A DNA stretch of 64,000 bases. Source: Lysobacter changpingensis. Lineage in GTDB: Bacteria; Pseudomonadota; Gammaproteobacteria; Xanthomonadales; Xanthomonadaceae. The notes beneath the pieces were generated by a model that was not told the origin of the DNA, did not search any database, and saw only the letters and a list, made by a program, of their open reading frames with translations. The translations under genes were made by a program, and so were the position numbers. The stretch covers positions 186,001 through 250,000 of the forward strand of contig NZ_JADWPE010000003.1 in assembly GCF_017308985.1 (NCBI RefSeq). Reading direction: 5' to 3'. The first letter of the stretch is position 1. The number at the start of each line of letters is the position of its first letter. Below are positions 57,101 to 64,000 of this stretch, in pieces.

Positions 57101-59275
57101 GTTCAGGGTTTGCGCCTGCACCGTCAGCGTGCCGTCGCCCGCGTGCTGCACGGTGCCGCCGGCATTGCCGAAGGTGCCGGCCGACAGCGTCAGATCGCCG
57201 TTGCCGGCGATGCTGCCGCCGCCGTTGTCGAGGACGCCGGAGACGCGCAACGCACTGGCGTCGTTGCCGCTGGCGAGCAGCGTGCCGCCGCGATTGTCGA
57301 AGTCGGCGGCATCCAGTGCGATGCGCGTGGCGGCGAGCGTGGCATCGCGATGATCGGCCTCGCCCACGGCCAGCGTGGCCGTGCCGGCGGTGACGATCGC
57401 GCCGCCGGCGCCGCGCAGCGTGTCGGCGGCGAGGCGGAGTCCGCCGGTTCCGGCGTGTTCGATGCGGCCGTCCTCGTTGACCACGACGCCGCCTTCGATG
57501 TCCAGCCGCGCGCCGTTGCTGGCGAGCGTGCCGCCCGAGTTGTCGAACGTGCCGTCCACGCGCAGCGATGCATCGCCGTGCCCGCTGTGGCTGATCAGGC
57601 CCACGCGGTTGGAGAGCTGCGCCGCGCCGAGATCGAAATCGCCCGCCACCTCGAAGCGTCCGCCATCGTTGACGATGCGATCGGCGTGCACGTTCGCGGC
57701 GCCCGACACGCTCAGTTCGCCACCGGCGTTGGTGAGTTCGCCCTGCGCGATCGTGAGTTGCCGCAGGCCGAGATGTCCGCCGTCGTTGTGCAGGGCCGAC
57801 GCGATGTCCACGCTCACGTTGCCGCCGGCGTTGATCCGGCCGCCGTCGTTGTCGAGCGTCCCGGCGATGTTCAGCGCGCCGTCGGGCAACGGCGTGAGAT
57901 CGGGAAGACCGCCGCCGCTTCCGGCATCGCCGCCGCTTCCGCCGGTCGAACCGCCACCGGTGCCACCCGTGCCGCCCGAACCGGTACCGCTTCCGCCACC
58001 GCTGCTGCCGCCCTCGCCGCCGCTTTCGGCAATGCCGATGCGACCGCCCACGCGGTTGGTGATCGTGCCCGCCTTCAGCGCGAGCGCCTGCAGGCCGGTC
58101 TGTTCGATCGAACCGTCGCGGTTGCGCAACGATTGCGCGTCCACGGCGACGCGACGTGCATTCAGCGTGCCGCCGCTGTTATCGAGGTCCGCACCGGTGC
58201 GCAGGATCAGCTCGCGCGCCGCGCTGAGCGTGCCGGCGTTGGCGACGCCGCCGGTGGTGTCGATGCGCGCATCCGACTTCGCCTGGATCGCACCGGTGTT
58301 CTCCAGGCGGCCATCGACGTTGACCACCAGCTCGCCCGCCTGCGCGCCGATCTCGCCCGCGTTGCGCACGCCGACGCCGTCCTGCGTGCCCAGCAGCACG
58401 ATCTTGTTGGCGTACATGCCGCCGAGGTGGCTCACGTCCAGCGCGAACGACGGCGCCGTGGTCGCGCCGGCGTCGCGCGTGATCGCGGTCTGGTCGGCGC
58501 TGACCGTGTTGACGCCCAGCGTCGCCTGCAGCTGCCTGGCCCAGATGCCTGCGTTGACCTCGATCGAACGCGCGATGAGATCGGTGTAGTCGGTCTGCGT
58601 CGCATCGAGGCCGGCGCCGTCCACGCGGATCGCGCCGCCCTGTACGCGATAGCCTTCGAGCGCGCCGCCGTTGACGATCGGCGTGCCGGTGGTCAGCGTC
58701 GCGCGGCTGGCGTTGAGGAAGCCGCCGCCGTTGACCCGGATGCCGGCGGGGTTGGCGATCACCACCTGCGCGCGATCGCCGGCCACTTCGACGTAGCCGT
58801 TGAGATGGCTGGGATTGGCGCTGTTGACCTCGTTGAGGATCACCCGCGCAGTGCCGCCGACCAGCCACGGATTGCCCTGCACCGGACCGCCCAGCTGCGT
58901 CTGCGCGCCGGCGCGCGAGTTGTTGAGGACGACGCCCTGCGCGCCCACGTCGAACTGCCGGTACGTGTTGCGCGAAACGCCCGCCGCGCTGGGCGTGGTG
59001 ATGTTGACCAGCGGCGCGCCGCTGGGCGCGGTGATCACGGTCGGACGCTGGTTGCCCGGCGCGTTGGGATCGGCCACCACCTGCGCGAAGGCGTCGTGCG
59101 CCAGCGTCACGTAGCCCAGCGCCATCCACAGCGCGAAGCTCACCGGACGCAGGACGGCCGTCGTCGTCCCCGCCTGCGCGGGGCCGTTCGCGCCGGGCCG
59201 GCGGACGATCTCCGCGACGGCCTGCAGCACGCCGAGCGCGCGGTTGAAGACGATGCGGTACAGATGCTTGTTCAT
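48143..59275 (-). CDS. filamentous-haemagglutinin/CdiA-like TpsA exoprotein (3710 aa)
   Basis: An extended signal peptide region (NKHLYRIVFNRALGVLQAVAE, residues 2-22, then a hydrophobic core ending DAFAQ at 65) precedes a TPS domain (about 66-300) with VIANPAGIRVNGGGFLNAS. A long array of beta-helix repeats follows (about 300-1750, motif LDNRGG.../SNGAL), then Gly/Ser-rich inserts and haemagglutinin-type repeats (about 2150-2900, with SGSDVLSGAGTL- and KDVAIRGS-like motifs), and a pretoxin region with YNRQLHPDEAKF. The last ~140 residues (from TPDHLLPDSVRGDG) form a separate C-terminal domain ending in VDINSPNVNQLNAGKSRLEL. TpsB upstream and an immunity-like gene downstream give the order tpsB-tpsA-imm. 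Toxin activity of the tip is inferred. Confidence 0.88.
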   Translation of the reverse strand: MNKHLYRIVFNRALGVLQAVAEIVRRPGANGPAQAGTTTAVLRPVSFALWMALGYVTLAHDAFAQVVADPNAPGNQRPTVITAPSGAPLVNITTPSAAGVSRNTYRQFDVGAQGVVLNNSRAGAQTQLGGPVQGNPWLVGGTARVILNEVNSANPSHLNGYVEVAGDRAQVVIANPAGIRVNGGGFLNASRATLTTGTPIVNGGALEGYRVQGGAIRVDGAGLDATQTDYTDLIARSIEVNAGIWARQLQATLGVNTVSADQTAITRDAGATTAPSFALDVSHLGGMYANKIVLLGTQDGVGVRNAGEIGAQAGELVVNVDGRLENTGAIQAKSDARIDTTGGVANAGTLSAARELILRTGADLDNSGGTLNARRVAVDAQSLRNRDGSIEQTGLQALALKAGTITNRVGGRIGIAESGGEGGSSGGGSGTGSGGTGGTGGGSTGGSGGDAGSGGGLPDLTPLPDGALNIAGTLDNDGGRINAGGNVSVDIASALHNDGGHLGLRQLTIAQGELTNAGGELSVSGAANVHADRIVNDGGRFEVAGDFDLGAAQLSNRVGLISHSGHGDASLRVDGTFDNSGGTLASNGARLDIEGGVVVNEDGRIEHAGTGGLRLAADTLRGAGGAIVTAGTATLAVGEADHRDATLAATRIALDAADFDNRGGTLLASGNDASALRVSGVLDNGGGSIAGNGDLTLSAGTFGNAGGTVQHAGDGTLTVQAQTLNGAGGTIAGNGALRLSGEAIDLRDGATQAQAIALDAGTLVTAGGDLISTGSEALSLNVRDALDNTAGNIATNGALQLSAATLDNRGGTLSAAGTATSNVVVSGAFDNAGGTLATAGNAVLGVGDLLNRGGIVQSQQALTIDATGRLDNAAQGVLMANGDLTLAAQTLDNSGGAIEHAGSGALSIDADALEGEGGRIASNGALTITGERTQLRDATTFGRSVTIDTGDLITAGGTLSALDAGTMTLHADGMLDNTAGAILTNGALQLDAADLVNTDGTLSASGDGESRLDVSGSLDNTRGLIATDAALAIAADELVNRDTRVADPDAAPRGILAGTLGVQARHVDNTGGQIAANTTLALTSQRLDNANGLLSAVQSMAIDAATLEGAGGTIASNGTLQLTGETLNLRDGSTTANRIDIDAGSLVTAGGQLSAAGTDALALDVRDTLDNRGGVIATNGVIDLTAGALNNIDGTVRAAGTGSSIWSVAGTLDNTRGVLAAAGDATVHALDLINTGGTFQAAGSAPLKITADGQLVNDDGTIAANGAIELQAASLSNRAGLVQTQQGIDVEVAGAFDNTLGTVVAGGDLGVRAGSLLNRDTLDPANTDASAQRGLFGDRVILQAQQLDNTRGQIVAHDALSIGGGTLTNASGRIDGVGNVDVLVDALVNTDGELVQRGESGMLTLDVAQSLANTAGGLIGAEGSARVTGGSIDNSAGALFARNGLQVQSDADLRNVAGVVRSNTDLTIGAGGRLDNTDGVIDATGRATVNATRVDNVRGQILASASDAVALTVSASALDNRGGTVGTRDGDAVLNVATIDNSAGGTLASRRDLTVNATTLDNRNGTVFATREARFQNGAATLFNAAGQFGAGDTARLNLASIDNAGGGRIQAGSLWLSMPTLDTSGGEIAANALHLQLGSLTGTGRVYGAQWLDIDFTGDFTYGNGLRLESDRLLDLSVAGTLTNLGTLQTPGELAITAGHLVNQGTINASNADGTGINRITVGGVIDNRTGASLEGDTLSLIAGSVVNTGDIVGDVVGIQADTLVNGRDLGTQQAARDYGEGFIGAAVDLDLRIGQSLRNLDGEIFSAGDLSITGRGGDGTRVGQVDNISGRIQAEGDVYIAANAIRNERRVLQFVQGTLSPEQQAAMTLTNAGTDAITYGQTRQQLLADHCTGGCFVFQIDSYVERMTPTTGLFVNTDTVTAAAQIASGGDMTLEAGSILNRHSSIAAGWNLWINGASQSGASGEGAGGVSNISLSGEQVYQVTGEYEVQYQRCTSPTGQCYYEPNFDYGSYSYGTITQTVTPAEGRATITAGNALVIETGGDLTNAVVGAGAGLGGLNAGSITGPGSVGLTGANGRNASGASATGGANSRQVQATRATQLALQDQIGSADNPANAAPQTVGDANQPLPGLVPSDNGMFDVSADPNARFLVTTAPRFASKGEWTSSDYLLDALRTDPDVIDKRVGDGYYEQRLVLDQIMALTGRRSLNGLDDAFTQYRSLMDGAAAQAERLGLALGVPLTSTQIAALDQDIVWLVEQIVDGQKVLVPVVYLSKATAERLRADGALIAGGSVDVEAGGRIDNSGTFSADMGTWLSADTLINDGAIRGGDVLDIATRGDTINRGSMEGRTIVVDAGGDVVNAQVNGGLAWRGGTIAAGEGGLQVSAARDVVNQGTLSSDGNAIVAAGRDFVQKAADAAGAVRGPVAAIASGGSTSITAGNDVVIDRSSVNAGGHAVVDAGRDAKFIASEVGAGGSIAVTAGRDVVSEAVTDTVSGTYDTYSRQGKKRTWTTTTFSNETVTGSTFEAGGDIAMVADRDITLEAATVRSEEGGIALAAGRDLTLESAYETDHTVTDSISKKRNTLSKTTTRTHNEVTDTTAIGTTLSGERVDLSAGSDLTLRGAVVAGDQGVSLVAGDDIVIETVVNTHTESNTTDKKKSGAFGNGGIGFTIGSQKTGNTLDLKETTHTGSLIGSSEGRVDIVAGKDVAIRGSDVLSGAGTLITGANVTIEHVENTLEVNQGQYAKQGGLNVSLKGGVVDAAMTVYDSAKRADEVEDDRLKGLYAAKAGQALFSNAGGDGIDKAMDLQNFNPQMDADGNVTGAGGMSLRIGIGASSSKSDIATSETTVQGSTIRSNGEVAIVAREGDLTVSGSRIEGEDVALAAKRGIVLQSAQESTEQRERSEASSGEIGVTIGTEAGIGVYVSASAARGKGDGASTSHIETVIQGNQSVTFVSGNDTTLEGAQIIGERVVGQVGGDLTIRSQQDIDDYKRKDQSAGVDAAVGIGGGSVSVNYAQSKIDSNYTSVREQSGIQAGAGGFQIDVKGHTQLDAGAIASTADPSKNHFSTGSLGYTDLKNEAEYKATSVSVSVSGGSDGGSGSGGYANTGDKASSTTKAGIADGTLIVKDGSGTGIARGATELQQDGLKEVFDAQTVAEQMEMGQVAAQVGFTAVGDIARSMTRDYDRAKVQKEAAESILKDPKASPSDKAVAQQMLTDANGTMAANQAKYDLWKDGGTGKTIAHAVAGAMSAGLGGGISLDGALGAAAAELARPLTADENKLVQDLVSFTIGGAVGGTSGASTALAGEVYNRQLHPDEAKFLQDDKVVADYIEYMAANGVSLTESEARIRLDRYGAAGEDAHRAAVNGKDAMTEAFLDKESKGRTYTDSNGNQHAYFQSTATEYKDETINLNALYNNRFDPAVRTFLDNNKAADAGPSAKNQALYHQGQQQGYATADAQAGLGSDVVALGQGVLGYVGSVLNSGSSDQVGPYDELALKNNYQLLLKDEGRWDEAGFVEAVDWATAQRLTWVGIAAGSALSELAKVPGAIRSAGGGGDAAVGKPTTNGAGRVETPDHLLPDSVRGDGLAGRTAQEVINDLNAGRLPGKPIGGPGTPREMPATGNPNAVAEEFALGFFGGKMPQKARPIPNKPGAWVAEAPDGTIITYRPAGQASSRTKGTTATVDINSPNVNQLNAGKSRLELKFPLIGETGPGG

Positions 59276-59332
59276 GCGACAGCTTCCCTACATTGCACGA
59301 ATGGACACGGACGCGGCCTGCGCCTCCGTCGG

Positions 59333-61033
59333 TCAATACGACCAGCTCAGGCTGAAGCCGGTGGTGGTGTAATCGGTCTGGAATCCCGAGGGCCGGTCGA
59401 TCGCCGCGCCGACGAACACATCCCAGTACAGGCGATGCGCGCCGCCGCGCAGGCCGACGACCGCGCCGGCGAGTTCCTGCCCCTGCAGCCATCGCGCGGA
59501 CGGCCCGCCGACGTGGCCGTAGTCCGCGCCCAGGTACAGTTCCTGCCCCGCGCCGAGCGTCAGGCCCACGTCGTTGCGCACGGTCCAGCCGCGTTCGCCG
59601 GCCAGGGTGAGTTCGCCGTCGAAGCCGCGCACGGTGAAGCGGCCACCGATCGAGAAGCGGTCCTGCGGCACCAGCGGCGTGCGCTCCCACTGCGCGCGCC
59701 AGCTGCCGGTGTAGCGCAGGCGCTGTTCGCCCAGCTGGAAGGGGACGGCGATCTGCGCGTCGGCGGTGATCACCTTCGAGCGAGACGTGCCTTCGCCGAA
59801 CGCCTCCTCCGGCGCGGGCAACGCACCGAACGCGCCGGTGCCGCGGCGGTACGCGACGCTCGCATCCAGCGTCGCCTGGCCGAAGAACTGGCGATGCGTG
59901 AAGCCCAGCTCCCAGCCGGCCATGCGGCGGCGCTGCACTTCGACTTCGGTGTCGTCGACGTAGTTCTTCGACTCGCGCCACCAGCCGCGCGCATAGGCGC
60001 CGGTCTTGACGGTGGCATTGCGGAACAGCAGGCGCGACACGCGCAGCTCGGCGTTCTCGCTGGTGCCGCTGTAGGTGTAGGTCTCGAACGCGCCGGCGAC
60101 GTTCTGGTGGTAGTCGTAACTGCTGGCGGTTGCACCGACCAGCCAGTAGCCGAACGGGACGTCGTAATGCGCGGTCCAGCTGGACGTGCCCTTGCCCGCG
60201 CCGTTGAACGCGTCGTGGCCGACGTTGACGTAGAAGAGGTCGTTCCAGCGCAGCGTGTTGTCGAGCGACACCGTCGCGCCGGCCTGCACCTTTCCGGTGC
60301 CCTCGCTGCCGGAATCGTCCAGCGTCACGCCGATGCGGAACGGTGCGCGCTGCTTCCAGGCGATCACCAGGTCGCTCTCGCCCGGCTGAGCATCGCTTCC
60401 GTCGGCGGGCGCGATCTGGATGTCGGCCTCCACCGTCGGAACGCGCTTGAAGTTCTCCAGCGCCTGTTCGATGTCGCGCAGGTTGAGCAGGTCGCCGCGT
60501 CGCGCCGGCACCGCGTTCCATGCAGCCGCCCGCGCATCGCCGTCGGCGAAGCGGACCGCACGGATGCGCCCGGGCACCAGCGTCAGCGTGAGCACGCCCG
60601 CGTTGAGGTCCTGCGGCGCGGCCAGCACGCGCGTGGTGACGAAACCGCGCGCGACGATGGCGTTCTGCACGCGCTTCATCACCACGTTGACGCCCTGCGT
60701 GCCGAGGCAGCGTCCGGTCGCCCGATCCCCGTCGGGGTCGGCCGCCCGCAACGCCCATTGGAAACGCGCGGCCTCATCGCCCGTCAGCCGGATCTCGCGG
60801 ATCTCGAAGCACGGCGACTCGTCGGCCGGCAGCCGGTCGGCGCGCGGCGCCTCCGGCTCCTGCATGCGCACGTCGGGCCGCGTTTCCTGTTGCTCGCGCA
60901 GGGCGCGCTCGCGCTCCTGCTGGCGCAGCAGTTCCTGCGCCGCCGTATCCAGCCCCTGCCCCAGCGCCACACCGGCCGGCGCGAACAGACCGCACAGCAC
61001 GAACCATCCCGCAAGCGGCTTGTGCAGCCGCAT
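59333..61033 (-). CDS. TpsB/FhaC-ShlB-type outer-membrane transporter
   Basis: 566 residues from ATG 61033, which opens a signal peptide (RLHKPLAGWFVLCGLFAPAGVALG); the longer frame upstream has none. After a charged linker (EELLRQQERERALREQQE-like) come POTRA repeats (about 75-240) including FEIREIRLTGDEA and LTLVPGRIRAVRF, then a 16-stranded beta-barrel with the conserved loop motif FTVRGFDGE (about 468) and a final aromatic strand ending SLSWSY. TpsB secretes the TpsA exoprotein encoded 57 bases downstream. The barrel end is complete. Confidence 0.92.
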   Translation of the reverse strand: MRLHKPLAGWFVLCGLFAPAGVALGQGLDTAAQELLRQQERERALREQQETRPDVRMQEPEAPRADRLPADESPCFEIREIRLTGDEAARFQWALRAADPDGDRATGRCLGTQGVNVVMKRVQNAIVARGFVTTRVLAAPQDLNAGVLTLTLVPGRIRAVRFADGDARAAAWNAVPARRGDLLNLRDIEQALENFKRVPTVEADIQIAPADGSDAQPGESDLVIAWKQRAPFRIGVTLDDSGSEGTGKVQAGATVSLDNTLRWNDLFYVNVGHDAFNGAGKGTSSWTAHYDVPFGYWLVGATASSYDYHQNVAGAFETYTYSGTSENAELRVSRLLFRNATVKTGAYARGWWRESKNYVDDTEVEVQRRRMAGWELGFTHRQFFGQATLDASVAYRRGTGAFGALPAPEEAFGEGTSRSKVITADAQIAVPFQLGEQRLRYTGSWRAQWERTPLVPQDRFSIGGRFTVRGFDGELTLAGERGWTVRNDVGLTLGAGQELYLGADYGHVGGPSARWLQGQELAGAVVGLRGGAHRLYWDVFVGAAIDRPSGFQTDYTTTGFSLSWSY

Positions 61034-61227
61034 CCATTTCCCCTGTTCCACTTCGCCTTTCCCTGTGAAGACCGCGCCCGGCCAGTCGATGCCCCCTGCG
61101 ACCGCTCCCGGACGGTCGACGACCCCAACGCCGGACACCTTCAAGGATACATCGGCCGGCGTGCCGGCTTCTTTAGCGTCGGCGATGCGGGCGGGCCGGC
61201 ACGTGCCTCAAGGCGCGCGCGGCTAAC

Positions 61228-62094
61228 ATGGACGCCTTGTCACCGGGATCGGAAATGGAAGCACTCCGCAGGCTCCTGGCCGCACTGGATCGCGATGGCG
61301 ACCCGGCGCCGGCGGACGACATCGCGTTCCGGATCGAAGCGCTGGACCGTATCGACGCGTGCCTTCCACATGCCGACGAAGCGCTCCGACGGCAGGCGAT
61401 GGCGGCCAGCGATCGACTCGAATCGCTCAACGCGCGGTTCTTCGAAGATCTGCGCGAGGACATCCGCCGCGGCTTCGGCCCGGAACGGCTGATGGCCTGC
61501 TTCGCCCGATGGGAGCGTCCCCGCGCGCACGCCGACGACCCGCAAGCCTACGACCTGCTCGACGAACTCGTCGCCGGCCTCCTGCGCATCGGCGAGCCGG
61601 CGGTGCCAACGATCGAGCTGTCGCCGGACATGGTCTTCTACCAGCCCACGCCCGCGCGCCACATCCTGGCGATGATCCGGCACAGCAGGCTTGGGCCGGA
61701 CGATGTGCTGGTCGATCTGGGCTCGGGGCTCGGTCACGTCCCGCTGCTCGCGGCGATCTGCACGCGAGCGACGGCGATAGGTATTGAACTCGAACCGGCA
61801 TACGTCGCCTGCGCGCAGGCGGCGGCCGGGGCGTTGGCGCTCTCCAACGTGCGCTTCATGCAGGCCGACGCGCGCGCGGCCGATGTCTCGGCGGGCACGG
61901 TGTTCTACCTCTACACGCCGTTCAAGGGCGCGATCCTGCGCGACGTGCTGGAACGCCTGCGCGATGAAGCGACGCGACGCACGATTCGCGTGTGCACCTT
62001 CGGCCCGTGCACGGCGGAGGTCACGCAACAGTCGTGGCTGATTCGAAGCGCGGAGTATGAAGCGAACGCCCCCGCGATCTTCCACAGCGGGTAA
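61228..62094 (+). CDS. class I SAM-dependent methyltransferase-like protein
   Basis: 288 residues. A helical N-terminal part (about 1-130) is followed by a Rossmann methyltransferase fold: motif I VLVDLGSGLGHVPLLA, acidic loop GIELEPAYV, VRFMQADARAADV and VFYLYTPF in the place of motif IV. The last motif has a Y-T-P rather than NPPY/DPPY, so DNA methylation is unlikely; a small-molecule or protein target is possible. ATG 61228 is used; ATG 61255 is the alternative. It is divergent from tpsB. Confidence 0.78.
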   Translation: MDALSPGSEMEALRRLLAALDRDGDPAPADDIAFRIEALDRIDACLPHADEALRRQAMAASDRLESLNARFFEDLREDIRRGFGPERLMACFARWERPRAHADDPQAYDLLDELVAGLLRIGEPAVPTIELSPDMVFYQPTPARHILAMIRHSRLGPDDVLVDLGSGLGHVPLLAAICTRATAIGIELEPAYVACAQAAAGALALSNVRFMQADARAADVSAGTVFYLYTPFKGAILRDVLERLRDEATRRTIRVCTFGPCTAEVTQQSWLIRSAEYEANAPAIFHSG

Positions 62095-62215
62095 CTGCAC
62101 GGCGGCGTTGCGCGGTTGAGCTGGTGGGGCTCGATCCTCTTCAGTTCGCCGATCCCGGCCTCGAGCATCGCGGACGGCGGTGCTTACGCATGAGTCGCTC
62201 CTTGAGGAAGGGCTG

Positions 62216-62236
62216 CCTTGCGGCGGAGCCGCAAGG
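62216..62236. repeat. perfect 9-bp hairpin
   Basis: CCTTGCGGC / GCCGCAAGG around GGA, 122 bases downstream of the methyltransferase stop. There is no T-tract, so it may stabilise RNA rather than terminate. Confidence 0.5.
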
Positions 62237-62449
62237 CTGTCGGGAGGCTCAAAACCGTGTACGGACGGCGGGCAGCTTTCCCTTTCGGGTGCTCCATGGC
62301 GGCCACGCTCCCGACGCGGGAACGACTGCGTCCGGTTCGCGCCCTGGAATCATCCGGTCACAAAAAACCCACCGTGGTTACGGAGGTGAGAGCCGCTGTA
62401 CAAGGAGTTGCCTCACATATTCACTCGGTCGCGTACTCCACGCGCTCTT

Positions 62450-62541
62450 GTAGCCCGGGCAAGGCCGAAGGCCGCACCCGGGGAACGCTCGACGGACCCT
62501 CACGCGAGAAGCCCCGTATGCGCGCCGCTTACCCGGGCTAC
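62450..62541. repeat. REP-like palindromic element
   Basis: Outer arms GTAGCCCGGG (62450-62459) and CCCGGGCTAC (62532-62541) enclose GGCCGAAGGCC and CACCCGGGG. A shorter relative lies at 47401-47464. The stop codon of the adjacent minus-strand gene (62538-62540) falls inside its right arm. Confidence 0.65.
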
Positions 62542-63098
62542 GGATGCCAATGGGCATGTAGCCAGGGCGGCACGTGAATCGGCGTCCCGGACACCTTCCC
62601 GTATTCCTCGCCCCCGAACGTGTGCGAGAACCCGTGCGCGCCGCTGAAGCCCTTGTCGGACAGCTCGCCTCGATACATCGGATACGCATCGCACAGCGCC
62701 GTCGACAGAAGAACAACGAGGTTTCGCCCATCCACTGCGTAAGCAGGATCGCGGAGCCGGGCTCCGTCACCGCTGACGATCTCCAGCTTCTTCCAGCTGC
62801 CCGACAAACAAACCTCCTGTGGCGTTTCCGTCACGCGGAAGACGAAGGACTCCGCAATGGCGCCGCCGTTGTCGAAAGCCACGAACCTCCATTCGGCGCC
62901 TGCCCGCCAGGTATCCGGTGGCGCTTCCGACGCCAGCTTCCGATAGCGCGCCTGCCTGGCTTCAAGTCTTCGTGTTCGCGTCCGGATGACAGACCGCTTC
63001 GTGTCGGGCATCCGGACAAGCCGACAACGGTCACGAACAACAGCAGCACGATCGGGGCATGAAGCTGCTCGCAGGAGGGCGCCGTGATGATATTCCAC
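62538..63098 (-). CDS. hypothetical lipoprotein, probably frameshifted near its start
   Basis: The open frame has 186 codons, but its first 60 look unlike a protein N-terminus. The C-terminal 110 residues are coherent (EWRFVAFDNGGAIAESFVF, YAVDGRNLVVLLS, HGFSHTFGGEEYGKV). In the neighbouring minus-strand frame the region 62990-63060 reads IVLLLFVTVVGLSGCPTRSG, a good lipoprotein signal with lipobox LSGC, and would join the mature part if one base were shifted around 62960-63000. A GTG beginning the signal core is a possible start. So this is either a frameshifted gene or an indel in the data. The gene overlaps the REP-like element at its stop. Confidence 0.55.
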   Translation of the reverse strand: MEYHHGALLRAASCPDRAAVVRDRCRLVRMPDTKRSVIRTRTRRLEARQARYRKLASEAPPDTWRAGAEWRFVAFDNGGAIAESFVFRVTETPQEVCLSGSWKKLEIVSGDGARLRDPAYAVDGRNLVVLLSTALCDAYPMYRGELSDKGFSGAHGFSHTFGGEEYGKVSGTPIHVPPWLHAHWHP

Positions 63099-63149
63099 CG
63101 CGATCGAATGTCCGATTCGGGCCGGAAGCCGACACCATCCGGCGCCCCC

Positions 63150-64000
63150 TCACCCCACCGCCCGCCGCGCATTGCGACGCAGCACCTGCGGCGGTTGCCC
63201 GAACGCGCGCAGGAACGCCCGCCGCATGCGTTCGATGTCGGCGAATCCGGTTTCCGTCGCGACTTCGCCCATCGAATGCCGGCCCTGTTCGATCATCACG
63301 CGGGCCGCTTCCACGCGCATGTGCTCGACGGCTTTCGCGGGCGACTGGCCCGTTTCGGCGCGGAAGGCGCGACTGAACTGGCGCGGGCTCAGGTGCGCGG
63401 CATCGGCGAGTTCCTCCACGCTCAACGTCGAGTTCAGATGGCTGCGCGCGTAGGTGAGCGCGCTCTGGATGCGATCGCTCTTCGCGTCCAGTTCCAGCAA
63501 CGCCGAATGCTGCGATTGCCCGCCGCCGCGCCGGTGGTAGACGACCAGCTTCTGCGCGACCGCCCGGGCCAGTTCGATGCCGAAGTCCTTCTCGATCATG
63601 CCGAGCGCCAGGTCGATGCCGGCGCTCATGCCGGCCGATGTCCACAGCGCGCCGTCGATGATGAAGATGCGATCGTCCTCCACGATGGCGTCCGGAAACC
63701 GCGCCTGCAGATCGCGCGAATGGAACCAGTGCGTGGTCACGCGCCTGCCGTCCAGCAGCCCCGCCTCGCCGAGGATGAAGGCGCCGGTGCAGACGGATGC
63801 GATCCGTCGCACGGCGCCAGAGGCGCGGCGGATCCGCCTGACCAGCCCATCGGGGGACGCGGCCGGATGCAGCAGACCCGTCACGATCAACGTGTCGACT
63901 TTCGCGCGCGACAGCACGCGCGTTTCGATCGGAATGCCGAGCGAACTCGCGACCGCGCCGCCATGTTCGGAGAACACGCGAATCCCGTACAGCGCGTCGC
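63150..64000 (-). CDS. GlxA-family regulator (DJ-1/PfpI + AraC HTH), 5' end missing
   Basis: The frame continues off the right edge (DALYGIRVFSEHGGAV), so the start lies outside. Visible parts are a DJ-1/PfpI-like domain with RIASVCTGAFILGEAGLLDG and THWFHSRDLQ, and a C-terminal AraC module with LADAAHLSPRQFSRAFRAET and VATETGFADIERMRRAFLRAFG. It belongs to the same family as 32784-33815, but their sequences diverge, so they are separate regulators. GlxA proteins usually control nearby amide/amine catabolism or stress genes; the target lies beyond the window. Confidence 0.88.
   Translation of the reverse strand, partial: DALYGIRVFSEHGGAVASSLGIPIETRVLSRAKVDTLIVTGLLHPAASPDGLVRRIRRASGAVRRIASVCTGAFILGEAGLLDGRRVTTHWFHSRDLQARFPDAIVEDDRIFIIDGALWTSAGMSAGIDLALGMIEKDFGIELARAVAQKLVVYHRRGGGQSQHSALLELDAKSDRIQSALTYARSHLNSTLSVEELADAAHLSPRQFSRAFRAETGQSPAKAVEHMRVEAARVMIEQGRHSMGEVATETGFADIERMRRAFLRAFGQPPQVLRRNARRAVG

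Noticed and set aside
56078-61492. Plus-strand open frame of 1804 codons running through tpsA and tpsB
   Set aside because: It spans two well-supported minus-strand genes, has Arg/Ala/His-rich translation and no domain; it is a shadow of high-GC codon bias.

Overview
This is a GC-rich chromosomal window. Its gene content (OhrR/Ohr with CcdA and TlpA-like partners, GlxA regulators, DUF4124-type protein, large RTX and two-partner-secretion proteins, repeated GCCCGGG palindromes) suggests a xanthomonad gammaproteobacterium, most likely Lysobacter-like. That assignment is inference from gene families, not from a marker gene. No rRNA, tRNA or CRISPR array was seen.

Layout. 1-7000 is a scarred accessory region. 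It holds the 3' part of an AraC regulator, a truncated haloacid-dehalogenase gene fused out of frame to the 3' end of a tyrosine recombinase, an orphan membrane protein, a tniA-tniB-tniQ transposition module whose tniB carries a one-base frameshift, and a small ParS/MbcA-like antitoxin. 7000-15100 is metabolic and stress-related: a YeeE/YedE transporter, two tandem EHN-type epoxide hydrolases, the divergent ohrR/ohr pair with three paired operators, then rof, ccdA, a TlpA-like lipoprotein and an SDR. 16400-29050 is a type I secretion locus: a 2722-residue RTX protein, a four-helix membrane protein, HlyD and HlyB, all on the minus strand. No TolC or HlyC acyltransferase lies in the window.

29600-36500 holds small genes, a GlxA regulator translationally coupled to a metal-binding secreted alpha/beta hydrolase, a Tex30-like hydrolase and a DUF72 protein. 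36582-43449 is the most striking part: three tightly packed genes encoding (in transcription order) an amidase-alpha/beta-hydrolase-caspase fusion, a thermolysin-like metallopeptidase and a trypsin-nuclease fusion. None has a signal peptide. This looks like an intracellular proteolytic/nucleolytic conflict or defence system.

43500-47400 is ordinary: flavin reductase, BCCT transporter and two envelope proteins. 47400-61033 is a two-partner-secretion/CDI-like locus on the minus strand: TpsB transporter, a 3710-residue exoprotein with an unrecognised C-terminal domain, a likely immunity protein and the relic of a second small gene. The right end holds a methyltransferase, repeat-rich DNA, a probable frameshifted lipoprotein gene and the C-terminal part of another GlxA regulator that runs off the edge.
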